Below, piece after piece: positions 34,157 through 43,338 of a stretch of 62,390 bases of DNA. The position numbers and the translations under genes were made by a program. Each line of letters opens with the position of its first letter. Position 1 is the first letter of the stretch. Source of the stretch: Bdellovibrionales bacterium. GTDB lineage: Bacteria; Bdellovibrionota; UBA1018. The notes under the pieces were generated by a model. The model worked only from the letters and a program-made list of their open reading frames with translations. It was not told where the DNA came from and did no database searches. The stretch is from contig JAEUWC010000028.1 in assembly GCA_016786465.1 (NCBI GenBank), positions 1 through 62,390 of the forward strand. Reading direction: 5' to 3'.

Positions 34157-35530
34157 ATGCGTTTAGGAAAAATTTTGCTTTTGGCTTTGGGGCTTTGCGG
34201 TTTGGCTTCCAGTTCGAAATCCCTGACGGTCACCAGTGAATATCAGGTCGGCTTCAGTAGCGTTGATTTCAATCTTCCCGAAGGCGCCCCCTTGGGTGGA
34301 TTCGGCACGGGTTTTCGTCGCGCGAAAAAAATCAATTTGAAATCCAAGAAGAATCACACCTTTTTTGCCCCGAACCAGGGAACCTTGGATCCGGTTCGCG
34401 CAAAGGCTTTTGTGGTGAAACGTGGAAACGAAAAGCTTCTTTTCCTAAGTCTAGACGTCGTCGGTGTTTCAGATGAAATTGGTCGCGAATTGAAGAAGCC
34501 GTTAAAAAAGCTGGGCTTCAAGCCCGAGAATGTTTTTATTTCTGCAACCCATACGCACAGCGGGCCAGGCGGACTGACTCGAAGTCTTTTCTTTGGTCTA
34601 GTCGCCATGGACACCTTTCAAAAGCGAGTGTTCAAGTCTTTCATCCAATCGGTTGAAGAAGCAGTTGTGAAAGCTGACGCGGCTGTCGAGCCCGCAGAAA
34701 TCATCTTTTCTAAGTTCGACGTTCCCGGAATTTCTAGAAGTCGGCGCCGGCGCCCTGTTGACCCTGCAGCGCGCGTTTTCTGGGCAAAAAGCTTGGTTTC
34801 GGGCCAGTGGCTGGGCGCGGCGGTTCACTATGCCATTCATGGAATCGCATTGGACGATGACAACTTGAAATTCAGCGCCGATGTACCAGGCGGAATCGAG
34901 CGAGGAATTGCGCAAGAACTGGAAGACCGCAACCAAGCGATCGCGGCGGCAACGGGAAGTCAGGTGGTCGTGAAGCCGTTGACGCAAATGTGGAATGGCG
35001 CGGAAGGCGATGTTTCCCCACAGTTTTTCGGAACCGACGGGATCACAGAAATTCAGGATCGTTTTCGGAAGGCTGCTGCCGCTTGGGTAGGCGTGGGGCA
35101 GACGATGAAGGGTTCCTGGAATGTACGACGCTTCATGAATGAAATGGGGTCTCCGGGGCTGACGCTTCGAACTTGTTTTAAAGATTGGTTCGGTGGGAAG
35201 GAACAAAAATGGTTGCCGAAAACCCTGGCTTTAGCTTTGGATCTGTTTTTTCGCGACGAAGTCGATCTAGGCTGGATTGAATGGGATGGGCTTCAAATGA
35301 TGACTTGGCCAGGGGAACCCACACACGGTCTTGGCGAACGACTTCGCGACTTGGCTTTGAAGAAGAAGCCCAACCTTTCAGACGCATGGGTCTTGGGGCT
35401 GACCAATGGACATTTTGCTTACTTTGTGACTCCGGAAGAACATGTGGAAGGGGGCTACGAAGCTTGTTTCTCTCTTTGGGGGAAATTCGGGGGATCTTCG
35501 GTGATTGCCGGGTATAGAAGTTCATTCTAG
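34157..35530 (+). CDS. Secreted neutral/alkaline ceramidase-like protein
   Basis: A 457-residue protein with an N-terminal signal (LLLALGLCGLASSS) and the neutral ceramidase domain. ISATHTHSGPGG carries the zinc-binding His pair, and VHYAIHGIALDDDNLKFSADVPG corresponds to the second metal and catalytic block. It is shorter than typical 650-residue ceramidases and apparently lacks the C-terminal Ig-like domain. Possible activity is hydrolysis of an amide-linked lipid, exported. AAGGAG precedes the ATG. Substrate unknown. Confidence 0.82.
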   Translation: MRLGKILLLALGLCGLASSSKSLTVTSEYQVGFSSVDFNLPEGAPLGGFGTGFRRAKKINLKSKKNHTFFAPNQGTLDPVRAKAFVVKRGNEKLLFLSLDVVGVSDEIGRELKKPLKKLGFKPENVFISATHTHSGPGGLTRSLFFGLVAMDTFQKRVFKSFIQSVEEAVVKADAAVEPAEIIFSKFDVPGISRSRRRRPVDPAARVFWAKSLVSGQWLGAAVHYAIHGIALDDDNLKFSADVPGGIERGIAQELEDRNQAIAAATGSQVVVKPLTQMWNGAEGDVSPQFFGTDGITEIQDRFRKAAAAWVGVGQTMKGSWNVRRFMNEMGSPGLTLRTCFKDWFGGKEQKWLPKTLALALDLFFRDEVDLGWIEWDGLQMMTWPGEPTHGLGERLRDLALKKKPNLSDAWVLGLTNGHFAYFVTPEEHVEGGYEACFSLWGKFGGSSVIAGYRSSF

Positions 35531-35541
35531 ACTGATTGAAG

Positions 35542-36081
35542 ATGAAACCAACGACGATTCCGATTCCGTTCTTACTTGCTGCAGCCGCGATTTTTTCGCA
35601 GGGGTGTTCGACCGCGCAGCAGCGCGAAGCTCAACGCAAGATGGATGTGGTTTCGGAAAAATTTGGTTTTGGCTGCGACTTTGTGAAGACCGATTCCGCC
35701 TATGACATGGAAGCGGAACTGACCAATCGAATGTATGAACGTTGCGATGAAACCAGGCCCTTTACCGTCAGCCCATTCGTAACCGCCACTGATATCCGCG
35801 GAATGATTTTTTGCTGCAGTATTGATCCGAACAAGTACAAGAAGCGGGCGACTGACCTTCGGGCAGCTTGGGGCGCCCAATCTTTGCCGCCAGCGCCTGA
35901 ACCCAAGGTGGAAGTCAAACCCGTCGAAGAACCGCAACCGACGGCTTCAGCCGAACCTGAACCCAAACCATCGCCGACGCCGACACCGACGGAAACTGCC
36001 GAACCTAAAAAGAAGAAGAAGCCCGCTTATGAATCTTCCGGGCCGGCAAAACCCGTAACGACGGTACCCACCGTTCAGTAG
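35542..36081 (+). CDS. Lipoprotein with a Pro/Glu/Lys-rich tail
   Basis: About 179 residues from ATG 35542 (a TTG two codons upstream is possible). Lipobox SQGC is followed by a 90-residue Cys-containing domain (FGCDFVK, RCDETRPF, IFCCSID), then a low-complexity Pro/Glu/Thr/Lys tail (about 115-179). It has no recognised family. It sits between the ceramidase-like gene and the DTW-domain gene, all in one direction with short gaps. Confidence 0.68.
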   Translation: MKPTTIPIPFLLAAAAIFSQGCSTAQQREAQRKMDVVSEKFGFGCDFVKTDSAYDMEAELTNRMYERCDETRPFTVSPFVTATDIRGMIFCCSIDPNKYKKRATDLRAAWGAQSLPPAPEPKVEVKPVEEPQPTASAEPEPKPSPTPTPTETAEPKKKKKPAYESSGPAKPVTTVPTVQ

Positions 36082-36087
36082 GTTCAA

Positions 36088-36741
36088 GTGTCCCGAGTTC
36101 ATTTGAAGAATCACTGCGAGGAGTGCCGACAAAGGCAGGAGCTTTGCATTTGTCAGGATATCCCGGTGCTTGAAACCGATGTTCGCCTGATGTTGGTGGT
36201 TCATTACGGTGAACTGAAAACAACATCGAATACGGGAAGAATCACTGCAAAGTGCTTTAAGGATCATCAGATTCTGGTTCGGGGTTTGGCTGGAAAACCT
36301 ACGGGGGTGGCCGAAGCACTTAAGCCTGGGTTTTCTCCTGTCTTGCTATACCCAGGCGAACGGGCACAGGTCTTGGGACCCAGTTGGCGTGAAAAGAATC
36401 CGGGTCCCATTCAATTAATTGTTCCCGATGGAACTTGGCGACAAGCTTCGAAGATTCCGTTTCGGGAACCCGGATTAAAAGAAATTCCGATGGTTACACT
36501 TCCTGAAGGTGAACCAACCCGATACCGACTTCGTTCTGAACCGCATCCCGGACATCTTTGTACGGGTGAAGCGATCGCACGCGCGATGGAATGGATCGAA
36601 CCCCAAAAAGGGACGACGATTCGAAATCAGATCGAAACATTAATCACTTTGCACCAAAATCGAATTTTGTTTTCACGAGGAGAGATCACTTCCCCCGAGG
36701 CGCAAGCTTTTTTGCCGAAGGGGTATCGGCGGCCGGGGTAA
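36088..36741 (+). CDS. DTW-domain protein, probable tRNA-uridine aminocarboxypropyltransferase
   Basis: A 217-residue protein. CEECRQRQELCIC gives the N-terminal zinc-type Cys cluster. VPDGTWRQASKI holds the DTW-family core motif (as DGTW), and LRSEPHPGHLCTGEAIA matches the downstream conserved block. DTW proteins (TapT/Tuaa type) add the acp3 group to tRNA uridines from S-adenosylmethionine. The start is GTG with AGGT upstream. Its 3' end overlaps the convergent lipoprotein gene by 56 bp. Confidence 0.85.
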   Translation: MSRVHLKNHCEECRQRQELCICQDIPVLETDVRLMLVVHYGELKTTSNTGRITAKCFKDHQILVRGLAGKPTGVAEALKPGFSPVLLYPGERAQVLGPSWREKNPGPIQLIVPDGTWRQASKIPFREPGLKEIPMVTLPEGEPTRYRLRSEPHPGHLCTGEAIARAMEWIEPQKGTTIRNQIETLITLHQNRILFSRGEITSPEAQAFLPKGYRRPG

Positions 36742-37111
36742 TCCAATCCGCCTGGCGTCCCAGCTTCGAAATCTGATCTGCCAATTCAGAAAGTTTTGCG
36801 GCGGGCCCACCCGTAAGAAGCAGCGAGTACTTTTCTGGAATCCCTTTGACAAATTTTTGACGCTCTTCAGGGCTGTCCACCAATGCGTGATTCAAGAAAA
36901 GTCGGGCCGCAGGAAGTCCCTGAGTCGGTGGCGTCCCAGGCATTTTTAAGTCGATTAGGACTGCGAATTGATTTTGAAGAAGCCCCTGTGCTTCCTGTGC
37001 GGAAACTTCGCGTGGAGCCGAAATTCGACGCGAACAGCTAAGGGCGGTCAAAAACGCCAACAAAACCAATGAAAAACGGATCCAACTTGCGAATCTGCTA
37101 GGGGAATTCAT
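36686..37111 (-). CDS. Small lipoprotein with rhodanese-like fragment
   Basis: A 141-residue predicted lipoprotein with lipobox ALSC. The mature part (VSAQEAQGLLQNQFAVLIDLKMPG... YSLLLTGGPAAKLSELADQISKLG) follows the strand-helix order of rhodanese domains. Where a catalytic Cys would be expected there is Thr-Gly-Gly, so it is probably inactive. It overlaps the convergent DTW gene by 56 bp. Confidence 0.6.
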   Translation of the reverse strand: MNSPSRFASWIRFSLVLLAFLTALSCSRRISAPREVSAQEAQGLLQNQFAVLIDLKMPGTPPTQGLPAARLFLNHALVDSPEERQKFVKGIPEKYSLLLTGGPAAKLSELADQISKLGRQADWITPAADTPSAKKLAPRGK

Positions 37112-37195
37112 GGTCGGGATTCTGACCCCGGCCGATCAAAACTTCCAGCAGATTTTTTTTATGAAGTTCACTAGTTACGCCGATAGGAACCCAGT

Positions 37196-38059
37196 ATGGC
37201 GATTCTTGGAATGCTAGTGGTGATTGGCAGCGTTTTGGGCGGGTACGTGGGTCACGGCGGGAAAATTCCTGTTCTGATTCAGCCGACCGAACTTTTGATC
37301 ATCGGCGGAGCCGCGTTGGGGTCGGTGATGATTTCCGCGCCGGTTGCGCTGATCAAAAGAATGATGAAGCAACTGACTGGAGCGCTGGGGGGACACCAGC
37401 CGGACACTGAAGAGTACATGGAGCTTCTGAAGCTGATCTTTGAAGTGACCAAGATGGGACGTCAGAATCTGATGGGCCTTGAAGCGCACGTCGAAAAGCC
37501 AGACGCCAGCGATATCTTTAAAAAGTATCCCAAGTTTTTGAAGAACCACCACGCGGTTCATTTCCTTTGCGACACCTTGAAGGTTCAGATCAGTTCGCCG
37601 ATGTCGCCCTACGATTTGGATGACCTTCTGACTTTGGACATGGATTCCGCACACCAGGAAGAAAACCAAGCCCCAGCCGCCGTCACGAAAATTGGCGACG
37701 CGATGCCGGGTCTGGGGATCGTCGCCGCCGTTTTGGGCGTCGTCATCACCATGGGTAAGCTGACTCAGGGTAAAGATGTGATCGGTCAGTCGGTCGCGGC
37801 CGCCCTGGTTGGAACATTCTTGGGGATTCTTTTGGCTTACGGATTCATCCAGCCTTTGGCTGCGAAAATGGAAAGCAATATCGCCGCCGAAGGAAAATAC
37901 CTGGAAGTGATCAAGGCTGGGATGGTTGCCTTTGCAAAAGGGCTATCACCGAAAGTTTGCTTGGAATACGCGCGTCGCACGGTTCCGCCGGAACTTCGCC
38001 CAGATTTTTCTGAAATGGATGCCGCAACTGCTGGCGGCGCTGTGAAGAAGGCAGCCTAA
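37196..38059 (+). CDS. motA: Flagellar motor stator protein MotA
   Basis: A 287-residue MotA: four membrane segments in the usual places (LGMLVVIGSVLGGYVGHGG, TELLIIGGAALGSVMIS, PGLGIVAAVLGVVITMG and AAALVGTFLGILLAYGFIQPL), a large cytoplasmic loop, and PELRPDFSEMDA near the C-terminus. It couples proton flow to torque with MotB. The stop and the motB start share a base (TAATG). Confidence 0.94.
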   Translation: MAILGMLVVIGSVLGGYVGHGGKIPVLIQPTELLIIGGAALGSVMISAPVALIKRMMKQLTGALGGHQPDTEEYMELLKLIFEVTKMGRQNLMGLEAHVEKPDASDIFKKYPKFLKNHHAVHFLCDTLKVQISSPMSPYDLDDLLTLDMDSAHQEENQAPAAVTKIGDAMPGLGIVAAVLGVVITMGKLTQGKDVIGQSVAAALVGTFLGILLAYGFIQPLAAKMESNIAAEGKYLEVIKAGMVAFAKGLSPKVCLEYARRTVPPELRPDFSEMDAATAGGAVKKAA

Positions 38060-38862
38060 TGGCCGAACAGAAGGGCACGACGATCATCATTAAGAAGATC
38101 AAGAAGCACGGCCATGGCCACCACGGCGGCGCATGGAAAGTGGCTTACGCTGACTTCGTGACTGCAATGATGGCGTTTTTCATGGTCATGTGGCTGATGG
38201 GTGCCGATGACGACACGAAGAAGGCGATCGAAGACTACTTCAAGGGCGTAAGCAAAAGTGCTCCGACCGCGCCGTTTCCTAGCGAACCCGTCGCGGGGGA
38301 AACCACGGTCTTGGACGGAATACCGGTTACCCAGGGGCGCTTGATCGATCAAGCAGCTGGAAAAACCAATGTTCAACAGACCGCAGACAATTCAGTCGAT
38401 GAAGTGAAGGACCTGATTGAAGAAACAGTCACGTTAGAAGCGTCGTCGCCAGAAATTGCAAATCGCGTTGATGTTTCATTCGATCCAAAAAATTCGCTTT
38501 TGAAGATTTCGGTCAAAGACGCTTTTGAATCCGGCGATTCCAAGATCCGGGGCGATTTCATGCCGCTTTTCAAAAAAATCGGTCGCGCGCTGACGCTGAC
38601 CAATAAGCCAGTTCGAATCGAAGGGCACGCAGACAAGAAAGAAGTCGTAGCAAAGCCCTATACCAACCATTGGGAACTTTCTAGTGGACGCGCCGCACAG
38701 GTCGTTCAGTTCTGGATGAAGATTGTTCCTGGCTTGGACCCTTCGCGATTTCAGACCGTGGGGAATGGTTCCTTTCGTTCGATTGCATCCAGTCAGACAG
38801 AAGAAGGCCGCGGCAAGAACCGTCGGGTGGAAATTCAGCTTCTGGGCGGCGACGGGAAGTAG
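38059..38862 (+). CDS. motB: Flagellar motor stator protein MotB
   Basis: A 267-residue MotB. GAWKVAYADFVTAMMAFFMVMWLMG contains the conserved proton-carrying Asp in a single transmembrane helix. The periplasmic OmpA-like peptidoglycan-binding domain (about 150-262) has IEGHADKKE and a SSGRAAQVVQF-type motif, ending GKNRRVEIQLL. It is coupled to motA by a one-base overlap. Confidence 0.94.
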   Translation: MAEQKGTTIIIKKIKKHGHGHHGGAWKVAYADFVTAMMAFFMVMWLMGADDDTKKAIEDYFKGVSKSAPTAPFPSEPVAGETTVLDGIPVTQGRLIDQAAGKTNVQQTADNSVDEVKDLIEETVTLEASSPEIANRVDVSFDPKNSLLKISVKDAFESGDSKIRGDFMPLFKKIGRALTLTNKPVRIEGHADKKEVVAKPYTNHWELSSGRAAQVVQFWMKIVPGLDPSRFQTVGNGSFRSIASSQTEEGRGKNRRVEIQLLGGDGK

Positions 38863-38874
38863 TACCCTTCGTTC

Positions 38875-39681
38875 ATGGTTCTTCGTCCAGTGGATTTTAC
38901 TTGGCTGATCTTGGGCCCCTTGATTTTTTCAGCGATGACCCTTCTTTGGGCACGCCAGCTAAAGACCAAAAATGCAACTTCGGTTGATTTAGCTTGGTCC
39001 GTCGGCACTGGGCTGACCACGTGGATCTTGGTTCTGGTTTCAGAAGGTGTCATGGATCGTCGAACTTGGATCGCCATGATCGTAACTGCCTGGTCGGTGC
39101 GACTTGCATTGCTGCTTTTTCGACGTGTCCGTTCAGGCGTTGAAGACGGGCGTTACCAGGACCTTCGTCGCAACTGGAAACCCAAAAATTTTCTTTTTTT
39201 CTATTGGGGTCAGGGCGCATTGATTTGGTTTTTGCCTTTGGTGCATCTTGGAAGCTTAGAAGGAATCCAAAGCTTTCCGTCGGCCTGGGATCTGATTTTC
39301 ATCGCCCTGTGGCTTTTTGGGTTTGTCGGAGAATGGATGGCAGACCACCAGCTTGAAGTCTTTCGTCGCGAAAATCGCGGGGCAAAGGAAATCTGTCGGG
39401 TCGGGTGGTGGAATCGCTGTCGACACCCGAATTACTTTTTTGAATCCTTGCAGTGGATCAGTTGGGGCATGATCAGCCTTTTTGCGGGGCTTTCGTCAGA
39501 TCGCCCTGTTCTTGCTGCCGCGCTTGCAATCCTTTGTCCCACGCTGGTCGTTTTGTCGATCTTTCGCGTAACGGGAATTCCAGCGACGGAAGAACACATG
39601 CTAGAAACACGGGGCGACGCCTACCGTGACTATATGAAAGAAGTTCCCGCTTTCTTTCCAAGATTCAGACCGCGGGCTTAA
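38875..39681 (+). CDS. DUF1295 integral membrane protein (steroid 5-alpha-reductase-like)
   Basis: A 268-residue membrane protein with about six hydrophobic segments. The C-terminal block CRVGWWNRCRHPNYFFESLQWISWG and the ending EEHMLETRGDAYRDYMKEVPAFFPR are the DUF1295/ICMT-like signature. Members of this fold use NAD(P)H or SAM, but the DUF1295 role is not settled. The gene starts 12 bases after motB, yet is probably unrelated in function. Confidence 0.87.
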   Translation: MVLRPVDFTWLILGPLIFSAMTLLWARQLKTKNATSVDLAWSVGTGLTTWILVLVSEGVMDRRTWIAMIVTAWSVRLALLLFRRVRSGVEDGRYQDLRRNWKPKNFLFFYWGQGALIWFLPLVHLGSLEGIQSFPSAWDLIFIALWLFGFVGEWMADHQLEVFRRENRGAKEICRVGWWNRCRHPNYFFESLQWISWGMISLFAGLSSDRPVLAAALAILCPTLVVLSIFRVTGIPATEEHMLETRGDAYRDYMKEVPAFFPRFRPRA

Positions 39682-40541
39682 GACGTCTTTGCGGAAACCG
39701 AAGGTGAAGGCGAGGGCTTTGGAGTGTTCGAAAGCGAAACTTTCTTGTCCTTTAGAAAATCCTGCAACTGATTCCACGCTTCTAGGGATTCATAGTCATG
39801 CGCTTCTGGTTTAGCTAGGACTGCGCCCTTTTTTGCGACTTCGATCGCTTCTTCGGGCTTGTCCATGTTTTTGTCCAGGTGCTTGGCCAATTCCCAATAG
39901 TTCATCGGTTCCTGCGGTACGGCGGCGATCGCTTTTTCGAAGTATTCTTTCGCACGACGATTGCTTCCGCCCAGGATTCCCGGCAGCCCGATTTCTACCT
40001 GCCCCAAAAGCCGGTAGCCCCCTGCTTTGGTGCAGGTTGGATCCAATTCTGTGCTGCGAATCGCAAAGCGTCGGACATAATTGATGTTCACCAAAAGATT
40101 CACTGAACTGCTTTCGTTGGCTTCTAGCGCAGAATGAATCGCGTGCCAAAAGTGGCAGGCTGCGCAGTTTGCGTCATTCTGAATCGCTTCTTCAGTGATT
40201 TTCTTGCCTTCGGTGAAATACTCGCGCTTCTTTTTGTCGTCTTTTTCCACTTTGAAACCCATATGGTAAAGGGCGACGGAATAGCGCCAAACGTTTTCGT
40301 TATCCTTGGGTTTGGCTTGGTAATTGGCTTTGTAGATTTCCAGCGCTTTACGAGCCGATGCCTCGTTGTTTCGATTTCGAAAAAGGCGGTCTCCTTCTTC
40401 GCGCGACTGAATCGCGGGCGTCGGTGAAGCCGACGGAGCCTGACTTGGGGTCGGAGTCGGAGAAGGAGTCGGCGATGGCGCCGCTGCTAAGGCCAGCGTG
40501 AAGAAATACGTCGATAGTCCCGCAATTGTGACGAGTTTCAT
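39678..40541 (-). CDS. Exported TPR-type protein
   Basis: About 287 residues from ATG 40541, where a signal peptide begins (YFFTLALAAAPSPTPSP); the longer ORF would run into the divergent dsbD-like gene. A Pro/Thr/Ser spacer follows the signal peptide. TPR-like helices fill the rest (KALEIYKANYQAKPKDNENVWRYSVALYH), with a CAACHFWHAI stretch resembling TRAP/RMD1-like proteins. CAACH matches the haem c motif CxxCH by letter, but the TPR context makes haem binding doubtful. Confidence 0.72.
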   Translation of the reverse strand: MKLVTIAGLSTYFFTLALAAAPSPTPSPTPTPSQAPSASPTPAIQSREEGDRLFRNRNNEASARKALEIYKANYQAKPKDNENVWRYSVALYHMGFKVEKDDKKKREYFTEGKKITEEAIQNDANCAACHFWHAIHSALEANESSSVNLLVNINYVRRFAIRSTELDPTCTKAGGYRLLGQVEIGLPGILGGSNRRAKEYFEKAIAAVPQEPMNYWELAKHLDKNMDKPEEAIEVAKKGAVLAKPEAHDYESLEAWNQLQDFLKDKKVSLSNTPKPSPSPSVSAKTS

Positions 40542-40589
40542 TGTTTTACTAGTGTAGACGCGGAAAGGTCGAAACACTACAATGAAGGT

Positions 40590-42785
40590 ATGCCAAGCCC
40601 GGTCATCTGGTCTGCTTTCATCGGTATCTTCCTGACGGTTTTTTCTGCGCATGCGAAAGAGCGCCCGCAGCATTCCCAGGTCGAAGTATTCTTTGAAAAA
40701 ATGATCGCTGCTCCGGGTGAAACGGTGACGTTAGCCTGGGTGATCCGGCCGGACTCGGGGTGGCATATCTACTGGAAGAATCCAGGGAATTCAGGGTCGC
40801 CTCCTGAAGTCCGGTGGGTCGGAATACCTCAGGGAACGGCGATTTCAGAATTGGAGTTCCCGGTTCCGGATCGAATTCCGTATCGCGGTCTAGTGAACTA
40901 TGGCTATTCCAGCGAAACGTGGTTTTTTCAGAAATTCACTTTGCCCAAGACCGCAACGACCGGAACCTTGAACTTTCATGGCGACGCAAAGTGGTTGATT
41001 TGCAAAGACGAATGTCTGCCAGCGAAAGCATCGCTGAAGGCAGAAATTTCATTGGGCACCCACCAAGCCACCTATGTGGGGCAGGATCCCCAAGCGGAAT
41101 CCGCAAAAAGAAGCGACCGAGCTGCGCGCTGGATGAAGGCAGTGGATCGATTTCCAAAGGCGGGCGCTGAATCCTTCGGTCTACAGATCGGCGCCCGGTT
41201 AGCCGAGACCCCTTCGAGGGCGTTTATCGTGTTGACGGTCCGGGATTCAATGCAAGACCGTCAGTTGACTCAGCAGTTTGCCCAGCCGTACTTTTTTCCG
41301 CTTTTGGCAAATGTCGATTCGAAAGCGATGCAAAAGCATCGGATCCACGTCGACGGATTTTCCGAGCTTTGGATTCCATTCAAAAAGCCATCTGTACCTG
41401 GCCCCTTTTCGATCGACGGAATCTACACCTTTTCAATGGAAGGACGTTCGGGTTTCCGATTTCAAACGAATGTTTCAGAAACCGCGTCGCTTTCCGAAGA
41501 AGAATTTCAAAAGCTTGAGCTAGTCGATTCTGTCCCACCTTCAGCGCACGAAGGCGGCGATGGACTTTTCTTGATGCTGTTTTTTTCGTTTTTGGGTGGG
41601 TTGATTTTGAATCTAATGCCCTGTGTGCTTCCGGTGCTGTCCATTAAGCTGATATCTGTATTTGAAACCGCACAAGCTTCACCCAAGGAAACAAGACGGG
41701 AAACCTGGGCCTACTTTTTGGGAATCCTGTCTACGTTTTGGCTGATTGCGACGGTAGGGATTGCGCTAAAGGCGGCAGGGCAATCCGTGGGGTGGGGCTT
41801 TCAATTGCAGTCACCCATTTTCGTAGGTGTACTGGCGTTGGTCTTTTTCGGGATGGCTTTGAATCTTTGGGGCGTCTTTGAAATGACCTTTTCGACTTTA
41901 GGTCGGGTGTCTGGAATTCGCGGCGTCGGTTCCTTTTTGTCGGGGTTTCTGACGGTCGTTGCAGCGACCCCTTGTTCGGCGCCCTTTATGACCACAGCCC
42001 TGGGCTATGCGTTGACCCAACCCAACTGGGTTCTGTTCTTGATTCTGACCTTCCTGGGTCTGGGTTTAGCGTTACCCTTTTTGCTGGTTGCGGGATTTCC
42101 ACGCTTGAAGGGGTTCATTCCCAAACCGGGGCGTTGGATGCTGACTTTCAAGAAAGCGATGGCTGTTCCACTTTTGGGAACTGCAGTTTGGCTGGGTTGG
42201 GTATTGGATTCCCAGGCTGGTCGCATGGCTGTTTTCCATCTTGCCAGTTTGGGTGCCCTTGTTTTCGGTTTGGCATTCAGCGTCGGACGTTCCCAGAGGC
42301 ACCCGGGGCGTCACGTCAAGAACGTCGTGGCAGCTGCGGCGGGACTTCTAGTTTTTGTTGCTACGTTCATCTTCCTGGGGGCGCCAACTTCGGTTCCGAA
42401 CAAAGGCGCCATTGCGACCGCGCCCAACACTGGATTGAGTTGGAAGAAATTTTCCGAAAAAGATGTCGAAGCGGCGCGCGCCCAGGGGCGCCCGGTCTTT
42501 GTGGATTTCACCGCTGATTGGTGCGTGACCTGTCACGTCAATGAATCCTTAGTTTTAGAAACCGAACCCGTACGCCAAGCGTTTGCGGCTGCCGGAGTCG
42601 AACTTTTTCGCGCGGACTGGACCAACGCGGATCCAGAAATCACGTCTGCACTTGAAAAAGTCGGACGTAACAGTGTTCCTGTGTACCTTTGGTACCCACC
42701 CGACACACTTCGGCCTGAAATTCTTCCTCAGATTCTTTCTCAAGGAATGCTTCTCAGTCGCGTCAAGCCCTTGAATCGAGATTGA
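40590..42785 (+). CDS. DsbD/ScsB-like thiol:disulfide interchange protein
   Basis: A 731-residue protein. A signal peptide is followed by a DsbD-alpha/ScsB-like periplasmic domain (about 30-310, with WHIYWKNPGNSGSPP and WLICKDECLP). A membrane core comes next (about 325-600; LNLMPCVLPVLSIK and AATPCSAPFMT carry the redox-active Cys). The C-terminal thioredoxin-like domain has FTADWCVTCHVNE. It passes electrons from cytoplasmic thioredoxin across the membrane to periplasmic partners. The long N-terminal domain favours the ScsB type over classical DsbD. Confidence 0.9.
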   Translation: MPSPVIWSAFIGIFLTVFSAHAKERPQHSQVEVFFEKMIAAPGETVTLAWVIRPDSGWHIYWKNPGNSGSPPEVRWVGIPQGTAISELEFPVPDRIPYRGLVNYGYSSETWFFQKFTLPKTATTGTLNFHGDAKWLICKDECLPAKASLKAEISLGTHQATYVGQDPQAESAKRSDRAARWMKAVDRFPKAGAESFGLQIGARLAETPSRAFIVLTVRDSMQDRQLTQQFAQPYFFPLLANVDSKAMQKHRIHVDGFSELWIPFKKPSVPGPFSIDGIYTFSMEGRSGFRFQTNVSETASLSEEEFQKLELVDSVPPSAHEGGDGLFLMLFFSFLGGLILNLMPCVLPVLSIKLISVFETAQASPKETRRETWAYFLGILSTFWLIATVGIALKAAGQSVGWGFQLQSPIFVGVLALVFFGMALNLWGVFEMTFSTLGRVSGIRGVGSFLSGFLTVVAATPCSAPFMTTALGYALTQPNWVLFLILTFLGLGLALPFLLVAGFPRLKGFIPKPGRWMLTFKKAMAVPLLGTAVWLGWVLDSQAGRMAVFHLASLGALVFGLAFSVGRSQRHPGRHVKNVVAAAAGLLVFVATFIFLGAPTSVPNKGAIATAPNTGLSWKKFSEKDVEAARAQGRPVFVDFTADWCVTCHVNESLVLETEPVRQAFAAAGVELFRADWTNADPEITSALEKVGRNSVPVYLWYPPDTLRPEILPQILSQGMLLSRVKPLNRD

Positions 42786-42816
42786 TTCGGCATCGGGATT
42801 CGTTAAACTTCCGGTC

Positions 42817-43338
42817 ATGCTGATGAAACAATTGTATGGCCTGTTTAAATTGCTGAATTCCGACAAGGGCACCAACCAGATCGCTGCGGGCATCGCTTGC
42901 GGATTTATTTTGGGGATGTCCCCGATTCTTTCACTTCAGGCGCTTTTGGTTTTTTTCCTGATGTTCTTCTTTAGAATTCAGATTGGCGCTGCTTTTCTTT
43001 TCGCTGCTTTTTTCAAGGGGATTGCTTATTTGCTCGACCCTGCTTTTCACGAACTAGGTTCGGCGATCTTGGAACTTCCATCGCTTCAGCCGCTGTACAC
43101 CCAGATGTACAACATGCCCCTGGTGCCGTTTACCCGTTTTAATAATTCGATCGTCATGGGTGCGGGCGTATTCGCTATTGCGATGACCCCGGTCGTTTTC
43201 TTCATCGGTAAAAAAATGATCGCGACTTACCGTGACCAGATTGTGGCGCGCTTTGAAAAAACCCGTCTTTGGCAGGGGATCAAGGCTTCCGGATTCTACC
43301 AGTGGTACGCGAAATACGAGGAACTGAAAAATGGCTAA
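42817..43338 (+). CDS. TIGR03546-family membrane protein
   Basis: A 173-residue membrane protein with hydrophobic segments ACGFILGMSPILSLQALLVFFLMFFF, GAAFLFAAFFKGIAYLL and GAGVFAIAMTPVVFFIG. The composition and the pairing with the next gene fit TIGR03546, a family almost always adjacent to TIGR03545 in deltaproteobacteria, spirochaetes and gammaproteobacteria. The 8-bp overlap with the next gene supports joint action. Function unknown. Confidence 0.75.
   Translation: MLMKQLYGLFKLLNSDKGTNQIAAGIACGFILGMSPILSLQALLVFFLMFFFRIQIGAAFLFAAFFKGIAYLLDPAFHELGSAILELPSLQPLYTQMYNMPLVPFTRFNNSIVMGAGVFAIAMTPVVFFIGKKMIATYRDQIVARFEKTRLWQGIKASGFYQWYAKYEELKNG

Noticed and set aside
34598-35206. 202-codon antisense ORF in the ceramidase-like gene
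   Set aside because: The sense frame has clear zinc motifs and a signal peptide; the antisense product has none.
37179-37186. GCCGATAG just before motA, like a FliA (sigma-28) -10 element
   Set aside because: The -35 half is poor and wrongly spaced, the start site would fall almost on the ATG, and the same bases supply the AGGA ribosome-binding site.
40156-40170. CAACH in the TPR protein as a haem c attachment site
   Set aside because: A single CxxCH inside a predicted TPR helix, with no other cytochrome features nearby.
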